Part shown: piece after piece, positions 8,378 through 16,602 of the stretch | Numbering within the stretch: the stretch's first letter is position 1 | Layout: each line of letters begins with the position of its first letter | Assembly: GCA_026391975.1 (NCBI GenBank) | Contig: JAPLDB010000082.1 | Span: forward strand, 1-36,836 | Length of the DNA: 36,836 bases | Direction of reading: 5' to 3' | DNA from: Bacteroidota bacterium | GTDB taxonomy: Bacteria > Bacteroidota > Bacteroidia > AKYH767-A > 2013-40CM-41-45 | Translations under genes and position numbers: made by a program | Notes under the pieces: model-generated | What the model was told of the DNA's origin: nothing | The model's database searches: none | What the model saw: only the letters and a program-made list of their open reading frames with translations

Positions 8378-9670
8378 TTATTTTAATCCATACTTCTCTT
8401 TGTACTTGGCATTTAACTGCTTCTGTACATTGTCAAGGTTAATTTCCCTCCCGTTGATGAAAGCGGCATCCACATTGTTCGTTCGCATGTCAAGCGCATC
8501 ACCTGAGGAAATAAAAAGTGTTGCATCCTTGCCGGTTTCCAGTGTGCCAACAGTGTTGTCAATTCCGAGAATTTTAGCGGGAGCAGAGGTAATGCTCATC
8601 AATGCTTCTTCTTTCGTCAGGCCATATCCTGCAGAAGTGCCGGCCATGAAAGCAAGATTGCGATTTTGCCATGAGCCATCAATGCTCAAAGCATAAGTTA
8701 CTCCTGCCTGTTTGAGCATATAAGGGAGTTTGTATGGAAGATCAACGTCATCATCTTCACGTGGAGGTAAAGAATGCACGCGCCCGAGAATGACAGGAAT
8801 GTTATTTTCTTTCAGCAATGAAGATACTCGCCATGCATCCTGTCCGTCAACCAATACCATTTTAACTCCGAATTTTTTACTGAATAATACAGCGGATTCA
8901 ATTTCTTTCACATACCCGCAATGCACATAAAGTTTTTTGCTTCCGTTAAACAAACCTTTCATGGATTCCAGGCGAAGATTTTTTTCTATCGGAGCTGACA
9001 TCGCATACGCTTTCGCTTCACTAAAAAACTGTTCGATGTTATTCATCTCTTTGTTCATTCTTTCCCGTTGTTTGTCCTCAGGGTCGGAACCGGGATATTT
9101 TGCAACATACATCTGCGGCCAGTTGAGGTGAATGCCTTCGTCAGTTTTGTAAGAAGCATCTTCCCAGTTCCATGCATCAAGCTCAACAACAGACGACTGT
9201 CCGCTGATAGTCCCGCCGGAAGGAACGATTTGCTCCATCAAGACACCGTTAGAACGCACGGTCGGAGTGATCTTAGAATCAGTATTGTAAGCGATGATGC
9301 TTCTGACATTCGGATTGAGGTCCCCAACTTCATAGTTGTCACGCGTAGACCGCACCAGGTCGATCTCAGTCAATCCCAACGATGAATTGCAATTGATGAA
9401 CCCCGGATAAACATGTTTTCCAAATGCACTGATCTTCTTCTTATACTTTCCTTCCTGCAATTTAATTACCGTTGCATCACCGATCAGCGTGATTTTTCCG
9501 TTCTCAAATCCAATCACCGAATTTTCAATGACCTTCCCGTTTCCGATGTGTGCGGTTCCATTCATGATAATAATGGACTCGCTTTGCACCGGCGCCGGAG
9601 CTGGATTCTGAGCCAATGCTGATACAAATGCTACGGCGGATAAAGTGACTGTACTTATGATATTTTTCAT
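8378..9670 (-). CDS. Amidohydrolase-family protein lacking the HxH metal motif
   Basis: A 430-residue exported protein (signal peptide about 1-20, MKNIISTVTLSAVAFVSALA) with an imidazolonepropionase/amidohydrolase fold: an N-terminal beta-sandwich strand (IIIMNGTAHIGNGKVIENS), the barrel, and a C-terminal signature APAKILGIDNTVGTLETGKDATLFISSGD. Where active members have GFIDxHxH, this protein reads GFINCNSSLGL (91-100). Both first-strand histidines and the Asp are therefore replaced, and binuclear metal chemistry of the usual kind is unlikely. It follows the 1004-residue amidohydrolase after a 119-bp heptad-repeat spacer, and the two probably act together. A structural or partner role is inferred. 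Confidence 0.85.
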   Translation of the reverse strand: MKNIISTVTLSAVAFVSALAQNPAPAPVQSESIIIMNGTAHIGNGKVIENSVIGFENGKITLIGDATVIKLQEGKYKKKISAFGKHVYPGFINCNSSLGLTEIDLVRSTRDNYEVGDLNPNVRSIIAYNTDSKITPTVRSNGVLMEQIVPSGGTISGQSSVVELDAWNWEDASYKTDEGIHLNWPQMYVAKYPGSDPEDKQRERMNKEMNNIEQFFSEAKAYAMSAPIEKNLRLESMKGLFNGSKKLYVHCGYVKEIESAVLFSKKFGVKMVLVDGQDAWRVSSLLKENNIPVILGRVHSLPPREDDDVDLPYKLPYMLKQAGVTYALSIDGSWQNRNLAFMAGTSAGYGLTKEEALMSITSAPAKILGIDNTVGTLETGKDATLFISSGDALDMRTNNVDAAFINGREINLDNVQKQLNAKYKEKYGLK

Positions 9671-9789
9671 ATATTTTCGAATTACTATTTTTCCTTTTGT
9701 CTTTTGTCTATTGATTTTTTCTTCTTTCTTCTTTACTCTTTACTCTTCCTTCTTCTAACTTTTTCCTTTTGACTTCTCACTTAGTACTT
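9671..9789 (-). repeat. Heptad-repeat spacer, 17 units, between the amidohydrolase genes
   Basis: The spacer runs exactly from the TAG stop of the upstream gene to the ATG of the downstream one and is 119 bp, or 17 x 7. Cut into heptads on the plus strand from 9671, 16 of 17 units end in TT, and ten consecutive units ending at 9789 end in CTT (TCTTCTT, TACTCTT, CTAACTT, TTGACTT and so on). On the coding strand this is an AAG at every seventh base. The spacer has no ORF and no -33/-7 promoter. Confidence 0.85.
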
Positions 9790-12700
9790 CTACTTTATCA
9801 ACACATACTCGTCTTCCAAACAATGATGCAGCGTCTGCGCTTTCAATGACGGCTTCTGCGTCCCTTCTCCTTTATTTTTTGAATCGGTCATTTTCTGAAT
9901 GAGCCTTGCGCGTTCTTTGAGTATTTCAGCGCGCATCTGTTTGTCTGTTTCAACGTCAAAATATTTAATTCCATCAACATACGTTTGCAGCGGCTTTGCA
10001 TAAATACAGAGGGGATTGTCGTTCCATAAAACTACGTCAGCGTCCTTGCCGGGTTTAATCGAGCCAACCTTGTCATCTACACGCAGCAACTTTGCCGGAT
10101 TGAGGGTGACAAATTTCCAGGCTTCCTCTTCACTTACGCCACCATACTTCACTGCCTTTGCTGCTTCCTGATTCAGTCGTCTTGCCATTTCTGCGTCATC
10201 GCTGTTGAATGCAACCGTCAACCCGACATCATGCATGATCGCGCCGTTATATGGAATTGCTTCATATACTTCATACTTGTATGCCCACCAGTCGGCGAAT
10301 GAAGATGCTCCACGCACACCATGCGCTTTCATTTTGTCGGCAACTTTATATCCTTCAAGAATGTGAGTGAATGTATTTACCTTGAATCCGAATGAATCGG
10401 CAACATGCATAAGCATATTGATCTCGCTCTGTACATAACTGTGACAGGTGATGAAACGTTTGCTATCAAGAATTTCCTTCAACGCTTCCAGCTCCAGATC
10501 CCGTCGAACAGGTATGGCTGCTATTCCCCCTTTAGGAGGTAGGGGGGAGGGGCCGGGGTTGTATTCTTTTGCTCTTGTAAAATAATCCGCATACACTTGT
10601 TCAACACCCATGCGGGTCTGTGGAAAACGAGTCACCTGCCTGTCGCCCCAGTTGCTCTGTTTTACATTTTCTCCAAGCGCAAACTTGATAAATCTCGGCC
10701 ATCCAGCGAATTTCATTTTTTCAGGTGAAGCACCCCAGCGCTCTTTGATGAGTTGTGTTTGTCCGCCAATCGCATTTGCACTTCCATGCAAAATATGAGA
10801 GGAAGTAACACCTCCTGCCAGCTGGCGATACAGGTTGATATCTTCTGCATCGATGATATCAGCGACACGCACTTCAGCTGATGAGGATTGAGTTCCTTCG
10901 TTCAAATCGCCGCTTGCACAGATGTGTGAGTGTTCGTCAATAATTCCTGAAGTAAGATTTTTTCCTGTGGCATCAATGACTTCAGCTGCAGGATCAGAAA
11001 GTCCTTTTCCAACCTTCTGAATTTTTCCATTGGCGATCAGTACATCTGTATTTTGTAAAATGCCTTCCTTTTCATTCGTCCATACAGTTGCATTCTTAAA
11101 GAGCACAGTTTTTTGTTTCGGCATTTCTTTCCATCCATAAGCCATGAAAGGATAGGTAACAGCACCCAGTTTCAAAGAGTCCTTTTTTGTAGTATCTCTT
11201 TTAGCCTGCGGAATAAAAGCAGAATCCAGTTTTACATTCCACGTGATCCAGTCACCGTTTGGAAGTTGCCCTGTGCCATTCCAGTCATTGGGATTTTCAT
11301 CTTTCACATAACCACTCAGGTGGAAAGTTCCTTTCGGCGCACTTTTTTTCTTTTCAAATTGCAGGGTGATCAATCCGCCCTGACGGCTATAGCTCACCTT
11401 TGCCAGCGAAGTGTCATCTGCTACATTCATATCCGGTGAACCCTGATCTCCATTGACTCTAAGTTTAACGGCAGGAAGCGATCCAATGGACAATGAGTAA
11501 GTTCCCCTGATATCTTTGGTGTCGTAGTCCAGGTATTTATATCGCACACCTTTCACCCAGTTGTCGTACATCACTGCATCTTTATCAAAAATGTTTTTTG
11601 AAGTGATCACGAAGTTGGCAAGCATTCCCTTTTTCAGACTGCCGACCTGGTCGTTCACTTTTAAAAGTTCGGCCGGTGTTTGCGTCAGTGCTCTCAATGC
11701 TGACTGTTCGCTTAATCCGTATTCAATTGCTTTGCGTAAATTTTTCCAGAAAATATTTTTATCCTTGAGGTCTGCTGTAGTAAGCGCGAATGGAATTCCT
11801 GCTTTCTCCAGCGCTGCCGGATTAGTTGGAGCTAACTCCCAGTGTTTCATTTGCCCAAGGGAAATATTCATTGCATCATAAGGGTCGTTCATATCATAAG
11901 CATCAGGAAAATTGAGTGCAACAATGAGTGCATCATTCATTTCTTTTATTTCAGTAATGCGTTGGTATTCATCGCCTGTTCCTTTGATAATATAGTTCAC
12001 GCCAAACTCGTCTCCGACTTTATCGGCACGGAGTTCATTCTGCTTGTCGCCGGCATCGAAAACTTGAGGGAGGTTCTGATTCTTGTTCCATGAATCCAGG
12101 GAGATGTTGTATTCTTTTTTGTATCCGCCATTCGTATACCATTGTGCATCTAAATAAGTCTGCCTCAGCAATGCAATAGTTCCCATTAAGGAACTTGGGT
12201 AATCCTGCGGTGATGAACCTTTGTCGAATGAGTAGTTAGCCGCCACTTTGTCTTTGATAACAATATCATTGTCCCTTCCGTCACCAAGTGTTACAAACGA
12301 TGAAGTCCCTCGCGCAATACCGTCCTTGTTAACAGTCATCACTGATCCAAAACACAACTTGCGATACTCATCTGCTTTTTTAGAATCAGCAGAAAAGATT
12401 TTATTGGCATCATAATCTGACCGTATTGCCTGGTTCCAGCCATAGGCGCCTTTTGTATTGGAAAGGAACTGCGGGTTCTCATTATCTTTCCTTTTTGCAA
12501 CTTCCGGCAAACCGTAATCTGTGAAAATATCAATGAGCGACGGGTAGATGAATTTTCCCTTCAGGTCAAACAAGACAGCATCTTCTGGAATGGCTAAGTT
12601 TTTACCTGCATCAACTACCAATCCGTCGCGGACAATGAGGATTGCTGAATCAATGCTTGTTTTATAGTCGGTGAAAATTTTCGCATTCTTAAAAGCATAA

Positions 12701-12804
12701 GTGAGGTGTTTGGGATCTGTGGTGCCGTTAACAGGAAAGGTGATTTGTGCTTTGGTTTGAAAACAAAATGCAAGTACGGCAACAATGGTGCAGCGTTTAT
12801 TCAT
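9790..12804 (-). CDS. Large exported amidohydrolase with duplicated domains, C-terminal copy catalytic
   Basis: A 1004-residue protein with a signal peptide (about 1-19, MNKRCTIVAVLAFCFQTKA). It contains two amidohydrolase units. The N-terminal unit (about 20-425) ends in the family signature PAELLKVNDQVGSLKKGMLANFVI but has IDIFTDYGL where HxH should be. The C-terminal unit (about 565-985) keeps GIIDEHSH with D623, H625 and H627, a later CHSY, NSDDAEMARR, and the closing signature NPAKLLRVDDKVGSIKPGKDADVVLWNDNP. A linker of about 130 residues joins them. Residues 749-764 are a proline/glycine stretch encoded by a GC-rich repeat. First gene of a four-gene minus-strand run. Substrate unknown; peptidase-like or imidazolonepropionase-like activities are possible. 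Confidence 0.88.
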   Translation of the reverse strand: MNKRCTIVAVLAFCFQTKAQITFPVNGTTDPKHLTYAFKNAKIFTDYKTSIDSAILIVRDGLVVDAGKNLAIPEDAVLFDLKGKFIYPSLIDIFTDYGLPEVAKRKDNENPQFLSNTKGAYGWNQAIRSDYDANKIFSADSKKADEYRKLCFGSVMTVNKDGIARGTSSFVTLGDGRDNDIVIKDKVAANYSFDKGSSPQDYPSSLMGTIALLRQTYLDAQWYTNGGYKKEYNISLDSWNKNQNLPQVFDAGDKQNELRADKVGDEFGVNYIIKGTGDEYQRITEIKEMNDALIVALNFPDAYDMNDPYDAMNISLGQMKHWELAPTNPAALEKAGIPFALTTADLKDKNIFWKNLRKAIEYGLSEQSALRALTQTPAELLKVNDQVGSLKKGMLANFVITSKNIFDKDAVMYDNWVKGVRYKYLDYDTKDIRGTYSLSIGSLPAVKLRVNGDQGSPDMNVADDTSLAKVSYSRQGGLITLQFEKKKSAPKGTFHLSGYVKDENPNDWNGTGQLPNGDWITWNVKLDSAFIPQAKRDTTKKDSLKLGAVTYPFMAYGWKEMPKQKTVLFKNATVWTNEKEGILQNTDVLIANGKIQKVGKGLSDPAAEVIDATGKNLTSGIIDEHSHICASGDLNEGTQSSSAEVRVADIIDAEDINLYRQLAGGVTSSHILHGSANAIGGQTQLIKERWGASPEKMKFAGWPRFIKFALGENVKQSNWGDRQVTRFPQTRMGVEQVYADYFTRAKEYNPGPSPLPPKGGIAAIPVRRDLELEALKEILDSKRFITCHSYVQSEINMLMHVADSFGFKVNTFTHILEGYKVADKMKAHGVRGASSFADWWAYKYEVYEAIPYNGAIMHDVGLTVAFNSDDAEMARRLNQEAAKAVKYGGVSEEEAWKFVTLNPAKLLRVDDKVGSIKPGKDADVVLWNDNPLCIYAKPLQTYVDGIKYFDVETDKQMRAEILKERARLIQKMTDSKNKGEGTQKPSLKAQTLHHCLEDEYVLIK
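10522..10559 (-). repeat. GC-rich hairpin repeat inserted in frame in the amidohydrolase
   Basis: The plus strand has GGCTGCTATTCCCCC, then TTTAGGAGGT, then AGGGGGGAGGGGCCGGGG. It resembles the two elements at 32005-32034 and 32071-32100, including the GGCTGCT-ATTCCCCC lead-in of the second. On the coding strand it is read as NPGPSPLPPKGGIAA (residues 749-763), between the conserved blocks FTRAKEY and RRDLELEALKEIL. Confidence 0.75.
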
Positions 12805-12830
12805 GTGGGAGTTTGATTTAAAACGAATGA

Positions 12831-12838
12831 CGAATGTA
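12831..12838 (-). promoter_or_regulatory. Possible -7 box for the amidohydrolase operon
   Basis: On the minus strand TACATTCG, 26 bp upstream of the ATG at 12804, matches TAnnTTCG. No clear -33 TTG is seen. The intergenic region (12805-12933) also has to serve the divergent gene at 12934. Confidence 0.4.
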
Positions 12839-12933
12839 GAAAAAAGATTTACCTTATATGACTTAAAGTGGCAGATTCAGAATTTTTTCTTCCTTCCTGA
12901 TTTTCTTCATACTATTTTTTCACATCTGATAGC

Positions 12934-14964
12934 ATGCTTAAGAAGATTTTATCGGCTCCATTTCTGTTTTGTGTCATCTTTTTTATTGGATTTCCTATCT
13001 GTATTTCCTATCAGTTGCAGGATCCGTTCGTATCTCCACGATTAATTCTTATTTCAGCGACTGTATTTGCTTTCTCCATTTTCTTCTTATTTCGTCCGCA
13101 TCAAGAGTCTCATTCATTTCCCGTCACCCCGATCTTCTCTTTCCTGGCTTTCATTTTGCTGTATGCGATCAGCATTTCAAAATCCCTGAACCCCGGAGAT
13201 GCAGGGTATGAATGGATGAAATCATTTTTGGCATTTCCTGTGATGCTTGTTACAGTGGGTCTTTTCCGAAAGGACGAAAGCAGATTGATGCTGTTAAAGT
13301 TTTCTCAAATATGTTTACTGATCCTTTCTGCAGTATACGTTTATCAGTGGTTGGATTTTCTTGCGCACAAAGAACTGGAATTTGTGTTTGATTACCGATT
13401 GCATCTTGCTTCTACACTGGGGAATAAGAATTTTTATGCCGAAGCATTGATGTTGCTGCTGCCTTTATCGGTGATTTCATTTTTTTCTATGACAAAATTC
13501 TGGAAATGGCTCAGCCTTTTCAACTGTTTCATAATTGTTGTGTCGGTTTTATTAACCCAGTCCTTTGCTGCACTGGGAGCATCGATTGTATCCGCTTCAC
13601 TTGTTTTCACAGTTTATTATTCAAGCCGGTCAGAACGAAAACTCAGAGGGCTAAAACTGGCAGCAGTAGCCACTGGTGTTATTGTTCTTGCAGGATGGAT
13701 CGTTTTCAAATCCGGCGCATTCAAAACTTTCAATCAGCGGTTTGAAACCATACAGCAGTACATGCAGCATCCGGAGCTGATGGATTCAACGGCGAAAGCG
13801 AACAGCAACAGCACATTTGAAAGAATGCTGCTTTGGAGAAATTCAGTTGAACTTATCAAAGAGAATCCGCTCACCGGTTGCGGAGCCAATAACTGGAAAC
13901 TGTTTTATCCTAAATTCGGAATTGGCGGAACGCGGTTCATTGAAGCCGGATATGTTCACTATGAGCATCCCCACAACGATTATTTGCTCGTGGCCTCAGA
14001 AGCAGGCATTCCGGCACTGATTGCATACCTCTTGTTTTTCATTTCATTGGCATGGGTTGCAATGAAAAGAATAAGATCAAAAGACAAAGAATGCATACTG
14101 GCTTGTGGATTCTTATTTGCGGTTACTGCATTTATGCTGGTCAGCATATTTTCTTTCCCGCGGATGCGATTCTATGGATGGATCCTGATGGGGATTTATG
14201 CCGGATTGCTTTTCGCACAGGATCAGAAAGAAGGAGAAAGGAGATTAATTATTTCTCGGGAAAAATGGAAAATACTACTGATGGTATCCATCGGAATTTC
14301 TGCATGGTCTTTATACGCCGGAATTATCCGTTATTCAGGTGAGGCGCATTCGCTGGTTATGCAGATCGCAAAAAAGCAACTCAACATGGCAAGGGTTGTC
14401 AGGGAATCAGAAAAAGCAACTTCATGGTTTTTCCCTATCGACGAAACAGCTACACCATTCACATGGTACAAAGGAATGGCAATGTTTTACAGCGGAGATG
14501 TTTCAGGTGCAAGGATTGAATTTGAAGATGCACTGAGAAAAAATCCTTACCACATCCAATTGCTCAACGACCTGGCAACTACCTATGAGCAAACAAATGA
14601 AAGGGAAAAGGCAATATTATTCTATCAGCGTGCGCTTTCCATAACACCTTATTTCCCGCAATCCCTGCTCAACATTAGTGCATGTTATTTTAATATTGGA
14701 AGGAAGGACTCAGCTTTTATATTTATAGACAAACTCTACGGGATTAAACTCGCTTTTCACGAGAAGACAAGTTATGACATTTATTTACCCGCCATTCTGA
14801 GGGAAAAGATTTACATGGAGGCGAATATGTTACCGGATGACGTCAGGGAAAAAGCCGTCAGTGAGGCAGGCGATTCTGCTTTGGTAAATGCTACTTACCG
14901 TTTTGCAAAAGGGAAGAAAACCCTGTTCCTGTCGGAGTTAACCGCATACCTCAGAGGGAGATAA
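12934..14964 (+). CDS. O-antigen ligase/polymerase (Wzy_C-type) membrane protein with C-terminal TPRs
   Basis: A 676-residue protein. The first 465 residues are polytopic, with about a dozen hydrophobic segments. A large periplasmic loop contains ENPLTGCGANNWKLFYPKFG and the family motif H345-P-H-N-D-Y-L, typical of the O-antigen ligase/Wzy family that joins or polymerises lipid-linked glycans at the periplasmic face. After the last membrane helix (about 445-465) come TPR-like helices: GAMFYSGDVSGARIEFEDALRKNPY-type units and NDLATTYEQTNEREKAILFYQRALSITPYF (about 515-600). Fusion of this membrane domain to TPRs is common in Bacteroidota. Ligase and polymerase cannot be told apart from sequence, and no glycan biosynthesis genes lie next to it. 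Confidence 0.85.
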   Translation: MLKKILSAPFLFCVIFFIGFPICISYQLQDPFVSPRLILISATVFAFSIFFLFRPHQESHSFPVTPIFSFLAFILLYAISISKSLNPGDAGYEWMKSFLAFPVMLVTVGLFRKDESRLMLLKFSQICLLILSAVYVYQWLDFLAHKELEFVFDYRLHLASTLGNKNFYAEALMLLLPLSVISFFSMTKFWKWLSLFNCFIIVVSVLLTQSFAALGASIVSASLVFTVYYSSRSERKLRGLKLAAVATGVIVLAGWIVFKSGAFKTFNQRFETIQQYMQHPELMDSTAKANSNSTFERMLLWRNSVELIKENPLTGCGANNWKLFYPKFGIGGTRFIEAGYVHYEHPHNDYLLVASEAGIPALIAYLLFFISLAWVAMKRIRSKDKECILACGFLFAVTAFMLVSIFSFPRMRFYGWILMGIYAGLLFAQDQKEGERRLIISREKWKILLMVSIGISAWSLYAGIIRYSGEAHSLVMQIAKKQLNMARVVRESEKATSWFFPIDETATPFTWYKGMAMFYSGDVSGARIEFEDALRKNPYHIQLLNDLATTYEQTNEREKAILFYQRALSITPYFPQSLLNISACYFNIGRKDSAFIFIDKLYGIKLAFHEKTSYDIYLPAILREKIYMEANMLPDDVREKAVSEAGDSALVNATYRFAKGKKTLFLSELTAYLRGR

Positions 14965-15049
14965 TGACCTGAATGCCGCCATGAATGCCGATTTTATTGG
15001 AGGAATGGAATATTTTTTTCATCTTCACAACCCCAAACTCAAAATTAGT

Positions 15050-16597
15050 ATGAAGAAAATAGTACTTGTCCTCATTTGTTTTCCTTGTCTTATTCTCGCT
15101 CAATCTCAGCGACAAACTGCTTACCTGGCAGCCCCTGATTGTTATGTGCAGAGTTTTATCCCGCTTCCGGGAGGTGGAAATTTACTTTCCGGATATTCCC
15201 AGTACGGCACGGACTCAACGCTTATCAACATGGTTTTCCTGAACGACAGCGATGTGATTACTTCAAAGAAAATATTTAATACTGCAACCCATTTTGATTT
15301 TGTCAGTAATGTTGTTCCTTTCAACAATGGATTCCTCGTCGGAGGTAAAAGTTCTGATCCTTCTTTTTTTCATCCCCAAATTATAAAGACGGATGCCTCA
15401 GGAAATGTTTCCTGGGCAAAATATTTTAACAATACAAGCTACTGGCAGGGACAGATCATCCGCATCCTGCCTCACGGGAGCACATATAGTATGTACACTT
15501 TTGCTGAAACGCCTTTCAATGATTTCTACAGGATTGAAGGAGATGCAAGCGGAAGTACTTTCACCGGACAGCAATTTACGCCTGATACGGCTATGTCCTT
15601 CCGGGTTTTTGACGCAGAGCAAATGAATAATTCACCGTCGCATATTCTCTGTGGTCATGCCAACTTTAACTCTACGGCAACACGTGCAGGAATGCTGATG
15701 AAGACGACCCCTTCAGGAGTTCAATGGTGTAAACACATTACGGCAGGAGGAAATTTCAAGAATGACATCATCGATGTTGCTGCCGGATCTGATGGAAATT
15801 CCTACAGTCTTTACGTCTGCGAAAACATGCCGGGAAACCAGTATTCTACCATTGTATTAAAATTTGATTCTCTTGGGAATAAAGTCTGGGCGAAACAATT
15901 GTCGCGCACCGGCGGAACATTAAACGGTTGTTCCATCATTGAAAGTGCTTCACATGATTTTTATGTGGCAACATACGACAACCTCCTTGTTGCTTACCTG
16001 AACAAAATTGATGCATCGGGAAACCTTGTATGGACGCGCAAGTGGACGCCTTCACAGTCTGGGGGAGCTTCTGCGCTTAAACTATTTAAAGATGCAAGCG
16101 GGAACATTGTGCTTGCCGGACTTCTCAATACAGATTACTTTGTAGCACGCCTCGATGCCAATGCAGGAGGATGCGGGTTTGCGAACAGCACCGTGATTTC
16201 TGCAACCAATGCAACCACCGTTATCACGAATATCACTTTTACAACAACTGCATTTTCACCAACTACTGTGAATGAGACCCCTGTTTATTCAGCACTTGCA
16301 ATCGGCGAAGTGATGCTTTGCGGTGGAGTCGGCATTGAGGAGGAAGTACAAAATCAGGCATTGGTTATTTATCCGAATCCGGTGAATAATAAGTTGGCAA
16401 TAAATTTTGGGCAGAATGAAATAAGGTCCATCGAGATTTACAATTCTTTTGGCGAAAGAGCTCAGACAATTCAATTTCCTGATAGCAAAACTTTACAGTC
16501 AGCAGAATTGAATGTTCAGGCACTTTCTCCGGGTGTATATTTCATCACCGCAACAGGTGGTGAAAAAATTTACAGAAGTAAATTTATAAAGCAGTAA
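15050..16597 (+). CDS. T9SS type A sorting domain protein, beta-propeller-like
   Basis: A 515-residue secreted protein. Starting at the ATG at 15050 puts the signal peptide MKKIVLVLICFPCLILAQS at the N-terminus; an in-frame ATG at 14981 would place 23 unrelated residues before it. The body has recurring segments of the type D-A-S-G-N-x-x-W-x-K (KTDASGNVSWAKYF, KFDSLGNKVWAKQL, KIDASGNLVWTRKW), pointing to a bladed repeat fold of about 45-60 residues per unit. The last 75 residues are a type A sorting domain: VIYPNPVNNKLAINF, IEIYNSFGERA, LSPGVYFITATGGEKIYRSKFIKQ. The protein is therefore expected at the cell surface or outside. Converges on the Asp-box gene with a 5-bp gap. Function unknown. 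Confidence 0.85.
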   Translation: MKKIVLVLICFPCLILAQSQRQTAYLAAPDCYVQSFIPLPGGGNLLSGYSQYGTDSTLINMVFLNDSDVITSKKIFNTATHFDFVSNVVPFNNGFLVGGKSSDPSFFHPQIIKTDASGNVSWAKYFNNTSYWQGQIIRILPHGSTYSMYTFAETPFNDFYRIEGDASGSTFTGQQFTPDTAMSFRVFDAEQMNNSPSHILCGHANFNSTATRAGMLMKTTPSGVQWCKHITAGGNFKNDIIDVAAGSDGNSYSLYVCENMPGNQYSTIVLKFDSLGNKVWAKQLSRTGGTLNGCSIIESASHDFYVATYDNLLVAYLNKIDASGNLVWTRKWTPSQSGGASALKLFKDASGNIVLAGLLNTDYFVARLDANAGGCGFANSTVISATNATTVITNITFTTTAFSPTTVNETPVYSALAIGEVMLCGGVGIEEEVQNQALVIYPNPVNNKLAINFGQNEIRSIEIYNSFGERAQTIQFPDSKTLQSAELNVQALSPGVYFITATGGEKIYRSKFIKQ

Positions 16598-16602
16598 CCG
16601 GA

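Noticed and set aside
14981-15049. Longer N-terminus for the T9SS protein at 15050
   Set aside because: It would bury the signal peptide MKKIVLVLICFPC behind 23 unrelated residues.
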